Assembly (NCBI GenBank): GCA_018350325.1 | Contig: JAEVLN010000015.1 | Coordinates: forward strand, 434,001-498,000 | DNA length: 64,000 nt | Origin: Globodera rostochiensis | Lineage: Eukaryota; Nematoda; Chromadorea; Rhabditida; Heteroderidae | Direction: 5' to 3' | In this document: positions 1-11,537 of the stretch, piece after piece | Layout: every line of letters begins with the position of its first letter | Numbering within the stretch: position 1 is the first letter of the stretch | The notes under the pieces: model-generated | Told to the model about the DNA's origin: nothing | Databases searched by the model: none | Seen by the model: only the letters and a program-made list of their open reading frames with translations | Program-made: the position numbers and the translations under genes

Positions 1-581
1 AAAATGGGAGTTCGGCATTTTCTACTACGAAGTGAAAATCTTAGGGATAGGAGAGTAAGTTAAACAAATAATTTTTATTCCTTTAAAATATATATTAAAT
101 TTATATATATATTTAGCTCTGTTTTTATTGGACTTGCGAGCAACCAAATGCCATTGAACGTTTGGGCTGGACGTTACGAAGGCACTTACGCATATCAAAG
201 CAATGGCAATTTTATTGGCCACTATTTTATGGGATGTTCCTACAACAGTGGACGCCCTTGCATTGGAGGAAAGTCTTCGTTTGGCGTCGGCGACGTGGTC
301 GGCTGCGGCGTCCATTTGGCAACTCGTCAAATCATTTACACAAAAAACGGGGAGCTTTTGGGTGAGAAAACAAAAGAATAAAAATTAAGCGCAATTTCAT
401 TTTTTAAGAAATACACAAATTTATACATTATTTTAATTTATTTGCAATTATTTTGGTTTTTGCAGAAACTACCGGTTTGTTAATCGATTCTGCCGCCGAA
501 TTGTTTCCGTGCGTTTCGTTGTCAGATTCTGGCGACAAAATTGAAGCAAACTTTGGACCGAATTTTGAATACAAATTCTGA
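1..581 (+). CDS. SPRY-domain protein, 3' exons (SPRYSEC-like), partial at 5' end
   Basis: Three exons read in one frame: 2-54 (cut by the window edge), 117-361 and 466-581, with GT-AG introns 55-116 and 362-465. The last exon ends in TGA after an [11 protein letters not shown] tail. The translation shows the core of a SPRY domain: [10 protein letters not shown], then [52 protein letters not shown] and [26 protein letters not shown] is a protein-interaction beta-sandwich. Cyst nematodes carry large SPRY families, many secreted into the plant (SPRYSEC). The N-terminus lies outside the window, so presence of a signal peptide cannot be judged. No break is visible in this copy. A broken duplicate of its 3' end lies at 6449-7038. 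Confidence 0.85.
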
Positions 582-2490
582 TGAGGGGGAAGCCCCCGGA
601 CAGTGAAAACCCCATTTTTCTTTTTAAAGGATACGGTCGATGGATTTTGACAATTAATACAATTCCTTTTCTTTTTAAAATTTGTCTGATCTGATTTTTG
701 AAAATCTGCTCGATAAAGAAATCGAATTTTTCGAGACTTTGTTAACACTAAAAATTCCACAATTTTATCAATGCAACGTTCGTCAATCAGTAAAGTGAGC
801 TCTTCTTCATGATCGCGTTGATCGTCTTTGAAACGCGGTCGGACCCAATTTTGTACGATCGACTCGAGAAGTCTCGAATTTTTTGGGCAAGCATTTAGTC
901 TCAAAAATCAAGACTTTTACAACCCCTAAAGATTTCATTTTTAAATTCTGAGTAGGGTAGCTCTCCGTCCCCTCGGGGGCGGGAAAGTCGGGGAGGCCGG
1001 GGTTGGCAATGTCGGGGTCGGGGACGACCAAATTGTCGGAGTCGGGGATCGGGGGTCGGGATTCAAGAAACTTTTTTTCATAACAATTTCATAAAAATTT
1101 CAGCAATGTCTTCTACTGGCCAATCATAAAATAAATATATTTTTTAACTCATTTAGAGCACGGACCGATCGTGATTCTCGATCGAAATCTCGGTCAAAAT
1201 TTTACGAGATTCCTGATTAAAATGTCAATCGGTCCTCAAGTCCGGGCTCTACATTCATCATCCTCAAAAATCTTAAGAGTGAAGACGATTTTGTAATTCG
1301 TAAAAAATGTTTTTGAAGCTTTTTAGGAATGTGAGGAGTCGGGCGGTGCCGATAGGCGCCGCCGGGAAAATTTTTAAAGCTTCAACAATGTTTGTTAAGA
1401 AAAATTGCTTCAAAATAACAAAAATTGACCAAATACTTTTAACTTTTGGGAGTTTTCAGTGAAAATTTGCAAATTTCGATAAATTGAATTGAAAATAACG
1501 AATTTGGTCAACATTTCACAAATTTTGGAAGTTTTCACCGGAAAGTTGGACCCAAACAAAATTTGGTCAATAATATTGGTAAAAAATTTTGTACAAAACA
1601 ACCAAAAATGTTTTGGTTTTGGGTTTTGGTCCAGACCAGTGTTTTGCTGTTCCAACAATTTTGAACCTGTTCCTGTTCTGTTCTAAAATCTTAGAACAGC
1701 CTGTCTGTTCTGTTCCTGTTCTGTTCCGACCTCGAGAACAGGAACAGGAACAGAACAGAGTAAACTTTTCTTAGACTGTTCCAAATTAAAAATTTTCCGA
1801 GTGAAATTTAGTTTGAAATTTTAATCGATGATTCATTGGACAAAGTGTTCATCACTTGCTAGTAATGCTCGAGACTTAAATTTACCGAGACTTGAGCCCA
1901 GACTCGAGAATTGACTCCCAAAATTCCGAGACTTTTACCAAAATTTTTTATTTTAGGTTCAAAATAGGTTTGCTCCCGACCCGTTGGGGGCGGGAAAATC
2001 GGGGAGGTCGGGGTTGGTCATGCGAGGGTCGGGGACGACACAATTTTGAGAATGGGGAGCAACCCTAGTGAAAAAATTAAATAATTTTTTGAGATTTATG
2101 CTTTCTTCTGGAGGGAGGGGGGTCGGCGGTGCCGATAGGCGCCGCCGATTGAATTTTTGATTCAATTTGTTAAGGGATTTGCAACCATTTTTTTGAAGCT
2201 TTTTAGAAATGGGAGGGGCCCGGGTTGAAGATTTTGAGAGTTTTTTAAATAATTGGTCTTGAGTTTTAAAAGTTAGAAAACAAAAAGCCCCCCCCCCTTT
2301 TGATTTTTTTCTCAATTTAAAGAAAAAATAAATAATATATACATTCACCTTTATAAAAAAAATTAAATAAAAAGAATAAAAAAGACTTTCACTAGGAAAG
2401 TTGAACCTTAAACAAAATTGAATCACGTCACTCAGTTTAACCACTGCGCCACGTGAGATCATAATGATCCGTTGGAAAATTTAAATATAT
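582..2490. other. Gene-free repeat-rich stretch
   Basis: No convincing coding exon. It contains GGGGTCGGGGACG-type low-complexity DNA (960-1060 and 1980-2060), two copies of the GC-rich hairpin motif (about 1342-1364 and 2124-2147), and a GAACAG/CTGTTC-rich segment (about 1665-1770). The 1660-2060 part reappears in inverted orientation at about 20755-21200. At 2395-2465 the minus strand reads like a degenerate tRNA-derived piece (GCGCAGTGGTTAAACTG followed by a weak B box). Confidence 0.5.
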
Positions 2491-2493
2491 TAC

Positions 2494-3907
2494 TAGGGTT
2501 GCTCACGGTCGGTTAACCGAACCGAAACCGAAACCGAAAACCGGCTTTTTTGGCCCAAAAACCGAAACCGAAAACCGGGGGTCGTAAAACCGGCCTAACC
2601 GAAAACCGGGGGTACCGGTTTATCGGTTTTTCGGTTTGAAAATTACACCCCTAATGATGGCATTTTATGGGAGTTTGTTGAGAAAATTAAATATTGTATC
2701 AGACATTTTGCCAAAAATGATTTTTTAATTAATAATTCAGTTTGCACGAACTAATTGACTTTTACACCAAAAATTGCGATAGTGAGCGAGAAAGGCGTTG
2801 TCGGAATGCGGATGTCCAAATGATTTCAGAAAATTTGGCACAAAATTTGCAAGTTTGTTTGGCGGCAATTGAATCAAACAAAATATTGAGACTCTCCATG
2901 TTTGTTGATCCCCGATTCGCATTTGATGAAAATTTTTTACTTGGCTTTGAATGGGAAATTTTGGAAGACGAATTCATTCATTTAATTATCAGAGGTGAAT
3001 TTGAAAATTTAATTGATTTATATTTGTATTTGATTACCTAATCTAAGAAAAAGACAGTGTCAGTACAACAACAGTTGCCGAAGCAAGAACTGCAGAATTT
3101 GATGATCAGGAGTTTGCTGAGGTCGGAATTGATCCTTTGGACGAAGATTCGATGGATATTGATTTGTGGGCGCGTGACGTTAGATCGCCATCGGCTCTTT
3201 CCCAAAAATCAACGGATTCGCAGAGAGAATTAAAATCTGCTTATAAAGTAACAATTGGAATTGTTTAAAAACTGATGAGTTGTTTCAGGCTGAATTCAAT
3301 CTTTTCCGGCATGGAATTGTTCGACTGGGGAGGGATGAAAATGTTTTTGAATGGTGGAGCAACAACAAATTTCGTTTTCCTTTGATTGCTGAGGGGGCCA
3401 AACGTTTTTTGTCAGTTCCTGCCACTTCTGTAAGCAGCAAGAGGACATTTTCAATGGCAGGGCTCCTTTATGCAAACACGTTAAGGAATAGGTACAAAAT
3501 TATTGCCTTACGGTATCACCATATTTATTTAGGCTAGGCGCGAAAATGGCGGAAAATTTGATGCTTATTAAAGCCAGTTTAAAGAAGACAATGCTTGCGC
3601 CAAGTGTTGAGCCAGATGATGATGAATTAGACAACAAAGAAGAAATTGAAGAAAATGTACTTAGGCAACAGCAAATTGATTAAAAATGTTGAGAAATTTT
3701 TTTAAATAAAACGCAAGTGTTAAAAAATTGGTTGCAAAAATTACGATTGAAAATCAAAAGGGTCCCACATATTGTTTGCCAAAAACCGCTTTCGGTTTTC
3801 GGTTAACCGGGTGTCGGCCAAAAACCGAAACCGAAAACCGGGGGTCGCAAAACCGGCCTAACCGAAAACCGGGGGTACCGGTTTAAAACCGACCGTGAGC
3901 AACCCTA
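2494..3907 (+). mobile_element. hAT-superfamily transposon remnant with TIRs and transposase fragments
   Basis: The ends are inverted repeats: TAGGGTTGCTCACGGTC at 2494 and its complement ending at 3907. Subterminal AACCGAAACCGAAAACCGG repeats occur at both ends. Inside, 2742-3041 encodes a transposase segment with an LRLSMFVDPRFAF motif. Positions 3280-3537 encode the hAT C-terminal dimerisation region (EWWSNNKFRFPLIAEGAKRF, then SVPATSVSSKRTFSMAG). Stops and frame changes separate the pieces and no N-terminal zinc finger is seen, so the element is probably dead. The flanking 8-mers (TATATTAC and ATTGTCAC) match only partly, so the target duplication has decayed or was never clean. Confidence 0.8.
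3280..3537 (+). pseudogene. hAT transposase C-terminal dimerisation (hATC) fragment
   Basis: The 85-codon open stretch carries the hATC signature: a WW pair, FPLIAEGAKRFLSVPATSV, then S-K-R-T-F-S in place of the usual S-E-R-x-F-S. In intact hAT transposases this region mediates dimerisation and contributes to the catalytic fold. Here it is detached from the upstream DDE parts by stops. It lies within the TIR-bounded element 2494-3907. Confidence 0.8.
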
Positions 3908-4206
3908 ATTGTCACAACATCAAAAAAACCATAACCAGAATTGTGAGAAAGAAAATTCAAAAGCTACGGTTAATAAATCGAAATTGATAAATAATTATTT
4001 AAATACGTTTATTGGTAAAGCCCACCCCCCATCCTCCCCCCCCCCCAGAAATTGGTACGATTTTTTGATTGCTTTATTATTGAGCTTAACTCCGAATAGT
4101 GTTAGGCACGGTACGGTAATACCGCGGTATTTTTCGGTATTACCGAGGTATTTTTAAATAATTTGATTAATAAATGCCTGGCATAATGTTGTAAATGTGC
4201 ATTACG

Positions 4207-4347
4207 TTTTTGGACCTTTCCAAAGAATTGCGCTTTTTACGAGACAGAATTGCCGAGTTGGAACGTTACCGTGAAAACCCCATAAAAATGGAATTAAAGC
4301 CGATTAAGGAAAAAATGGAGAACTCAAAACTGGAGCTCGAAAATGTG
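4207..4347 (+). CDS. Isolated coiled-coil exon
   Basis: An open stretch reads LDLSKELRFLRDRIAELE, continues as a charged helix rich in K and E, and ends at a possible GTGTGA donor. It has the heptad character of a coiled coil. Coiled-coil segments like this precede the SPRY domain in some cyst-nematode SPRY proteins, so it may be a relic of a SPRY gene. No partner exon could be joined, and the next in-frame codon after the donor is a stop. I cannot assign a function. Confidence 0.3.
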
Positions 4348-5799
4348 TGAATATTTTGAGCACTCACTGTAAAAAGGAGAAATTGAGAAATTTTTTATTT
4401 TATTCAACAAACTTAATTAAAGCTGCCGTAGTCGAGTGTGAATGTTGACCTAAAAACGAGGCGATGGACGGGCATTCATTCACTTTATCTCTTTTCATCA
4501 TAAATTTGAATCGGTTATTTGCTCCCGGCATAATGATTACCCAGAGAATTGTGAGAAAGGAAATGCAAAAGTTAAGATGTAATTAAACCACTCCTAAACT
4601 GTTTTTTAACGCTCAAATTTTTTTTGTTTTAAAAAGCTCGTAAATTATGTCCAATTCTAACACTATTTCTCTTTTTTTCATTTCTCTATTTAACATACGT
4701 GGTAGCGAGTTAGGTGTGAACCCTTTTCCTGGCGCCACGATCAGCAACTTGAGACAAGAGTTAGACAAAGTCAAAATGCGAAAACGACCGACTCAAATGC
4801 AATAAAAGTTAATTAATCGCATTTAAATACTGCAGTATGATATTTACCCAAAGATAAAAATCAGAAAGACCCTGGGAAAAGTTAAATTCAAAAGGAAAAT
4901 GAAAAGCGATTTTCTTAACAACCAGCCTTAAAATCTTTAACGATTTTTCATGCTGCGCCTATCGGCACCGCCGACCTCCGAAGCAAAATTTTCAAAAAAA
5001 AAAAAGGGCTAACGCTTAAATTAATTTGGAAAAATGAGAGGCTATTTTTAATCTCCCGCTTCCAAACACTTCTTTAGCATCTTTTTTAATTGAGCCCGGA
5101 ATTTTGAATAACCCCCAGATCAGGCTCAGGATTTGGAAAAGACCCTGATCAGGATTTACCATATAATTAAAAATCCTGTATTCCGGATATCTGATCCTGG
5201 TGCTTCGACGAAAATACCCGGATTCTGGACCAGGAGTCCTGGAAAATCCTGTCAGGACTCCTGTCCTGCCCACAGCGACTCAAAAAACGAGATGTGCGCC
5301 AATAAATAGAGAATGCGAGAGAATTAACAAATTTCCTTTCTTTCTCTAACTTTCTCTCGTTTGGCGCACCTTTTTTAATAATTATTTTGACCATCCCGCA
5401 CTTCGGATCTAAGAACTTTTCTCTACAACTACCGATCCCTCCAAATTTTTACCATCGCTAAAAAACAAAATAAGGAAATGCAGAATAGGTAGGTCGTTTA
5501 GTAGGTGTGAAAATAGGTAGTTTCACGATAAAATATCGCTTAGAAAGACATCATTTTTTTTTACAGATTATATAGGAAGAAAAAGCTATTCGCGGGGCAA
5601 ATCATTCAAAAATTAATGATCAATCGAAACCTCTTTATTAGCAGAAGATATTTGTAAGCAAGAGCTAAGCGATTGGATAGCTGTCAAAAGTTAGGCCCAA
5701 AATACTGAAAAAGCCGATTTTTGGCAAATTTTTGGCCTTTTAACTTTTTTTAGACGAGCTCATCACTTTTTTCCCGCTAGAACATATTTTATAAAAATC

Positions 5800-6216
5800 C
5801 GATTGATCGCGACGACGACAAATGGGCCGAGTGGGAAAAAGAGGCGCTTAGGTGGGATTGGTGTCGTCAGGGAAATCGCATCCAAATTAATCTCGAAGAC
5901 AGTCACATCGGCGGCGGGTAAGCTAATTACTAGAGACGAGATTTATATGGACTAAAACCCCCAAAATACCGACCAAAAATTACTCTGCGGAAACCACTTT
6001 GAGGAAAGTTATGACCCCTCAAAGTTGGCCAAAAACCATAGGGGGGACCCTTTTGGTCAAAATTCGTAGAAAATTTTGTATTCAAAAAATTGACTGAAAA
6101 TATGTTATTTGATGAGCTCATCAAAATCTCGTCTCTACTAATTACTATCGTTTAAATAAAATATTTTTTTGTTTTATTTCTAATTTTCAGACTACGCAAA
6201 CTAAGGGCCCAGTGAG
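5800..6216 (+). pseudogene. F-box-like family fragment E (last two exons only), split by a MITE
   Basis: Positions 5800-5919 encode the conserved penultimate-exon module of the F-box-like family seen at 11.5, 50, 57 and 61 kb ([21 protein letters not shown], then a GGG donor at 5920). A short last exon follows at about 6190-6216. The upstream F-box-like and middle exons are absent. The intron between the two carries the MITE at 5931-6137, which starts 11 bases after the donor. This is a truncated relic. Confidence 0.7.
5931..6137. mobile_element. hAT-like MITE, 207 bp, TSD CTAATTAC
   Basis: The 14-bp perfect terminal inverted repeat is TAGAGACGAGATTT. It is flanked by identical 8-mers CTAATTAC at 5923-5930 and 6138-6145. 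Non-coding. It sits in the last intron of an F-box-like relic. Confidence 0.9.
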
Positions 6217-6448
6217 CAAAAAGTGAATGAGCCGAACGGAATTTAAAGATTAGAAATTCAAACTTAGAAATGGACTAAATATTGAAAGAGTTGCTTTTTC
6301 CCACACATTGTAAGGGTTTTGTTGGTCAGAAAATCTGATAAAACTTAGTTGCTCTTACATCAGGTCGAGGTCTTTATTTTCCGTTTTAATAAAAATTTGA
6401 ATTTTCTCTCGTAAAATTTTTCGCTTATTTTTCTGTTTGAGTGCCTAA

Positions 6449-7038
6449 TTTGGCGTCGGCGACGTGGTCGGCTGTGGCGTCCATTGGCAACTCGTCAAAT
6501 CATTTACACAAAAAACGGGGAGCTTTTGGGTGAGAAAACAAAAGAATAAAAATTAAGCGCAATTTCATTTTTAAGAAATACACAAAATTTATACATTATT
6601 TTAATTTATTTGCAATTATTTTGGGTTTTGCAGAAACTACCGGTTTGTTAATCGATTCTGCCGCCGAATTGTTTCCGTGCGTTTCGTTGTCAGATTCTGG
6701 CGACAAAATTGAAGCAAACTTTGGACCGAATTTTGAATACAAATTCTGATGAGGGGGAAGCCCCCGGACAGTGAAAACCCCATTTTTCTTTTTAAAGGAT
6801 ACGGTCGATGGATTTTGACAATTAATACAATTCCTTTTCTTTTTAAAATTTGTCTGATCTGATTTTTGAAAATCTGCTCGATAAAGAAATCGAATTTTTC
6901 GAGACTATGTTAACACTAATTCCACAATTTTATCAATGCAACGTTCGTCAATCAGTAAAGTGAGCTCTTCTTCATGATCGCGTTGATCGTCGCGGTCGGA
7001 CCCAATTTTGTACGATCGACTCGAGAAGTCTCGAGATT
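6449..7038 (+). pseudogene. Duplicated, frameshifted SPRY 3' end
   Basis: This is a near-identical copy of about 281-879: the end of SPRY exon 2, intron 2, exon 3 and 3' flank. The copy starts abruptly at the TTTGGCGTCGG point. One T is missing in GTCCATTGGCAAC compared with GTCCATTTGGCAAC in the parent, which shifts the frame. Two short deletions lie further downstream. The 5' part of the SPRY domain is absent. Confidence 0.85.
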
Positions 7039-8690
7039 TACATTTTCTTTGTTCCCCCCCCCCCCCCTCTCAAATATTGGTAAACAAAAATCGAATGACT
7101 GGTGCATTTTGATAAAATAGCCTAATTTAGGAAGAATTTAGAAATTTTAACGCTTTTGTTAAGAAAATTGCGCAAAAATTTCAAACTTTTGTGAATTTTT
7201 CAAAAATGTAAGTTTTTTTGAGAATCCTTGGGGAGAAAATTTTTGAATTTTTGACTCATTTTGTTATGAAATTTGCAACCAAACTTTTCGCTTTAGTCAT
7301 TTTTCCCGCTTTGAACTTTTTTCTCTTGGCATTTCATGACAAAAACACAATGTGTAAAAGCACGGGAATGGGGCGGCATGAAAATCTAGAATTTTTTTTA
7401 TTTGTTTTTATTTTCGATTTTGTGCACGTCCCGTCCCGTTGCTATTCATTAAAAAGAAAAATGTTCAATTTCCCTCCTCTCTTTCCACTTTTTCCCTCAC
7501 TCTTTTCTTCTTTCTTCCACTTCCAATTCCCTCCTCCTTCCTTTTCTCTTTCTCTTTCCACTTTTTCCCTTACTCTTTTCTTCTTCCATCTTTCTTCCAC
7601 TTCCCCCTCCTCCTTCCTTTTCTCTTTCTCTTTCCACTTTTTCCCTTACTCTTTTCTTCTTTCATCTTTCTTCCACTTCCAATTCCCTCCTCCTTCCTTT
7701 TTTCTTCTCTTTCCACTTTTTCCCTCACTCTTTTCTTCTTTCATCTTTCTCACATTTCCACGACAACTTTGCACTCGCAGCAAATCCGCTGCGAATGGTG
7801 CACGCGCCAGCGGCGCACGCCACAGCGGCGCGGCCTTCAAAAAGTGACAAAATAGGGGCTAAAAAATGTGCTAAAACTGACAAAATCCCGTTCATTTTTG
7901 CGTGAAAAGCATAGATGCGCAAGGGGGGGGGTCGGCTTAAGCGTTGCGAAGTTGTCATCTGAGCGCCAGCCGTTTTTTCGTGGGCGATTTTTCCAACTAC
8001 TTTTTAGACAAACATTCAAATAGAATAGAACCGAACCGAAGCTTTTGGTTAACCGAAACCGATAACCGAACCGAAAATATGCCGGTTTTCGGTCTCGGTT
8101 CGGTTCGGGTTGAAACCGATAGTTTAGTCATGACACACAAGTTTAAGGATTTCTAAATTTGATTTGTCATTTTTATGTTATAACATATTTTTTTCGTGGA
8201 TTCCTTACCATGAGAGAAGCCCAAAAATAGAATTTGTTTTGAAAAATTTTTGAATTAGGGCGAGTTTTTAGCACATATCAAAACATATTTTGGGGGTATT
8301 TTTTAGCACATATTTACTGACATATTTTAAGCTTTTTCAGAGTTTTAGCACATATTTCGCCATTTTTCAAAAATTCCTTAACAAAATGCAATAAAAACGA
8401 AAAATACACCCCTAAGGATCGATTTTTAAAAATTTTCAAAAAATGCGCCCCTAAAAATTGACTTTTTCTTGGATGCATAAACTGACTAGATTTTGGCCAT
8501 TTTTGGCACATATTTTAGCACATATTTTGGCATTTTTTAGCACATAAAAACATACATATTTTGGGGTTTTTAGCACATATAAATCCGGGCCCTAGTCATT
8601 TGTTTTCAATTTTTTGCCCTAAATATTCGAAGTTTCAAATTTGAAACTAATTTCCCAAAAGTAATGCTTTTTATTTCATAATGGTGTCCG
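7039..8690. other. Gene-free stretch with a pyrimidine-rich tract
   Basis: Positions 7460-7770 are almost pure C/T on the plus strand, built from diverged copies of a CTCTTTCCACTTTTTCCCT unit. The open frames here are low-complexity artefacts. Positions 8020-8120 hold an AACCGA-rich palindromic end. Positions 8260-8595 hold a truncated relative of the element at 27665-28095 (repeated TTTAGCACATAT, ending GGGCCCTA). Confidence 0.55.
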
Positions 8691-8694
8691 GACT

Positions 8695-9360
8695 TTTCGC
8701 CAGTGGACTTTTCGACAGTAAGCGGACTTTTCGACAGTGCTGGACAATTCGACAGCGGCAGACGATTCGACAGCGGATTTTTCGACAGTACAACAAATTA
8801 AAAAAATTTAAGTTTAATTAAAATTTTCAAAAAAAATTTTATATGTAAGCCAATATTCAAAAGATATTTTTATCCATCTAAAATACAAATTTGGTTAGAT
8901 GATCTTCTGCTTACATACCTCTGATTATCTCACTGAATTTCTGATGCCCATTTCTATTTCTCAAATTATTTTTTAGTTAAAAATACCTACGTATGTGCCT
9001 AAATTTGCGGTTTCAAAATTCGGTGCCATGATTATTAGCTTTTTCAAAATCTGACCGAAAATAGACAAATTACAAACATATTCTTTCATTAGATATTGAT
9101 AAGGAAAAATTATTTTATAGACCATCTAAAGAACTTTGCGCCAGCTCACTCACTCAAGAACATATATTGGAATTGGAATAATATTGATAAAAAATATCTT
9201 TTGAATATTGGCTTACATATAAAATTTTTTTTGAAAATTTTAATTAAACAAAATTTTTTTAAATTGTTGAACTGTCGAAAAATCCGCTGTCGAATCGTCC
9301 GCCACTGTCGAATTGTCCAGCACTGTCTAAAAGCCCGCTTACTGTCGAAAAGTCCATAGC
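8695..9360. mobile_element. Fold-back element with CGACAGT-type subterminal repeats
   Basis: Arms of about 200 bp are inverted relative to each other. The left arm begins GGACTTTTCG and repeats TTCGACAGT. The right arm ends ACTGTCGAAAAGTCC. Both arms continue into the shared ATATGTAAGCCAATATTCAAA and its complement. Inner DNA is non-coding. The repetitive arms resemble the layout of Mutator-like TIRs, but I see no clean TSD or transposase. Confidence 0.6.
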
Positions 9361-10286
9361 GCCTATCTGGTTTTGCGCATACTTAACGATTAAATGTTTT
9401 TTAAAACTTTTTTTTTTTATTTAATCTTTTAATATTTTTAATTTTAAATATTATGATTTAAAAAAATGACCAATTTTGATTTAAGTGGTTCCGCCATTCG
9501 TTGGTGCAATTGCACGCAAATATTCAATCGGGAAATAAAAATGTTATCCTTAGACGCACATAATTAATGATGCGGATTTTGTAGGCATAAACATTCAAAC
9601 ATCCTCCGCTTATCCTATCCTAATGATGTGATCAACAAAAAAAGTGCACAGTTAAAAAGAAGATGGAAAATTAAAATTTATTTAATGTTTAGTCCCCACA
9701 AGGGATGGTCGAATTCCGATTTCCGACTTTTTCCTAAGCTTAAGCCTAACGCGCCCCGAGCGAGGGTGGCTTAGGGACAACCATGTTGAGTTCCAAGGAC
9801 ATAACAGAAAAATTTGGTTAAATCCAGGACGCTCAAAAAACGATCTCCAACCCCATTTTTTGGGGTCAAATTTAGTGTTTTACCGCGACCGGAGCCGTTA
9901 GGCCTTCGTCCTTTTTGTCCTTATTTTCGAATTTTGATTTTCAGCCTCCCCCAATGAAAAAATGGGCAAAATTCTGCAGTTTTTGGGCCGTGTTAACAAA
10001 TTTCTTTAATCTTCAAAAAAAAATTCTCATTCACTCGAAGTAGAAACAGCTGCAAGTCTAAGTGAAGTTAATTTGTCCGAGTTTTATTTATTTTTCTTCT
10101 TTCCAAGCTCCAAATGTTGACGAAAAATGGGGCTATTCATCCCTTATGACGGTTTTTTGCAGAAAATTTTAAGCCCTCATGGATTTTTTCCCAAATTGAC
10201 CCCCCGTTTTTAGAGTATTTTGGGGTGTCGGGATCTTCATGAAGGAAGTGTCTGATCAACTTGGTGTAATTATCTTTTTCGATCAG

Positions 10287-10735
10287 CATCAAAAGGGCTA
10301 CCGAACCGCATGCAGAATGGTCCGAATGCAGACCAAGCATAAATTGGTGCGAATGCAGCCCGATCCGAATACAGACCGGGCAATAACTTGCTTCAACCTT
10401 GACAGATTCAGACATTATTATAGTCATTCGAAAGCTTTTCAAGAGCTGAAGCTATTGTTAAGCAAAGTTTTGCGAATAGACAAGTTTCAAAAAAGTTATG
10501 GCCAAAAAACCCAAAATTCTGCATTCAAAAATTTTTTAAAGTTTTTTGGCCATAACTTTTTTGAATCTTGTCCAATCACAAAACTTTTGCTTAACAATAG
10601 CTTCAGAGCTTGAAGAGCTTTCGAATGACTATAATAATGTCTGAATATGTCAAGGTTGAAGCAAGTTATTGCCCAATCTGTCCCGGTCTGCATTCGGATC
10701 GGACTGCATTTGGTCCGTACGCACATCAAAAGTTA
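10287..10735. mobile_element. Palindromic (fold-back) element, copy 1
   Basis: The two halves are complementary: GTCCGAATGCAGACC, AACTTGCTTCAACCTTGACA and GTTATGGCCAAAAAAC on the left recur in reverse complement on the right, around a centre near 10515-10550. A second copy lies at 63087-63520. Open frames in both strands are by-products of the palindrome. Confidence 0.65.
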
Positions 10736-10989
10736 CATTAGGATGCATTTTGTTTAGATTTTTGGCCACACAAAAAATTGATTTTTTTTTAAAATATTGT
10801 CGCTTTACTTTTGCAACCACTAAAAAGTGGTACAATTGGACATGGGGTCAAACAATGTTTTGACGTGAGGTTTGGCACAATTGCTCTACATCATTTTAAA
10901 GCCCAAAAAAATGCTACAAAAAAGCCCCTGAACACCTTGTCTCACAATGCTTCTTTAGTTTGTTATTGCGCGTTAAACAAAACAAAAAA

Positions 10990-11220
10990 TCTTTCTCTAG
11001 CCTCATTGAGCACAAATTATCGATTTTTGTCTTTCTTTAATCGTTGTCAGAGATGCGCAAATTCCGTCTCTTTCTTTTCCCAATTTTTGTCTGCACTATT
11101 TCTCACGCGTGCGAAGCCGCAGCGCTTTGACCTCTCCCCGCATTTGACGATTTTGTCACAATCATTTGAACAGAATTATTTTGTTTTGTTTTATTAAGAA
11201 TTAAAGGTTCATTTTATTAA
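10990..11220 (+). promoter_or_regulatory. Conserved 5' flank of F-box-like copy A
   Basis: This stretch matches the 5' flank of F-box-like copy C (minus strand, about 59580-59330). Shared blocks include GAGCACAAATTATCGATTTT, TTTGTCTGCACTATTTCTC, CCGCAGCGCTTTGACCTCT, GACGATTTTGTCACAATCAT and TTAAGAATTAAAGGTTCATT. It probably contains the family promoter and 5' UTR. Divergence is far lower than in the surrounding repeats. Confidence 0.55.
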
Positions 11221-11537
11221 ATTTTAGGTGCAAATCCGTAAACAAAATTCATTAAAATCTTCAAAATTTTCTCGCCTCCCCCCCCCCTAAGTTTTCAAAA
11301 AAACTTGTATTTTTAAAAATTCGAAAATCGGTGATTTTAATTTTTACGCAATTTTTTTATTGGAAAAAACTGCTTAAGAAAAATACAATAAAACGCAAAG
11401 GACCGTAAATGAAATTGTACCCTTTTTCTTACATTGAAAAATAAAACTACGAAATTTGCCAAGCAAAAGTTGAGTTTGGTCCCCTACCCAACAAAGACAT
11501 ATTATCAAATACATAAAGCTTTTAATCGAATTTACAG

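Noticed and set aside
1959..2462. 167-residue minus-strand open frame
   Set aside because: It crosses the hairpin motif, poly-C and GGTCGGGG repeats; parts recur in other repeat copies and no domain is visible.
7218..7855. Serine/phenylalanine-rich proteins of 138-209 residues
   Set aside because: They are translations of a C/T-rich low-complexity tract with no domain or splice context.
8695..9360. Mutator-like autonomous element
   Set aside because: Arms resemble MULE ends, but no transposase and no clear target duplication could be found.
10137..10863. Several overlapping open frames on both strands
   Set aside because: They mirror each other because the region is a palindromic element; the same peptides recur at 63 kb.
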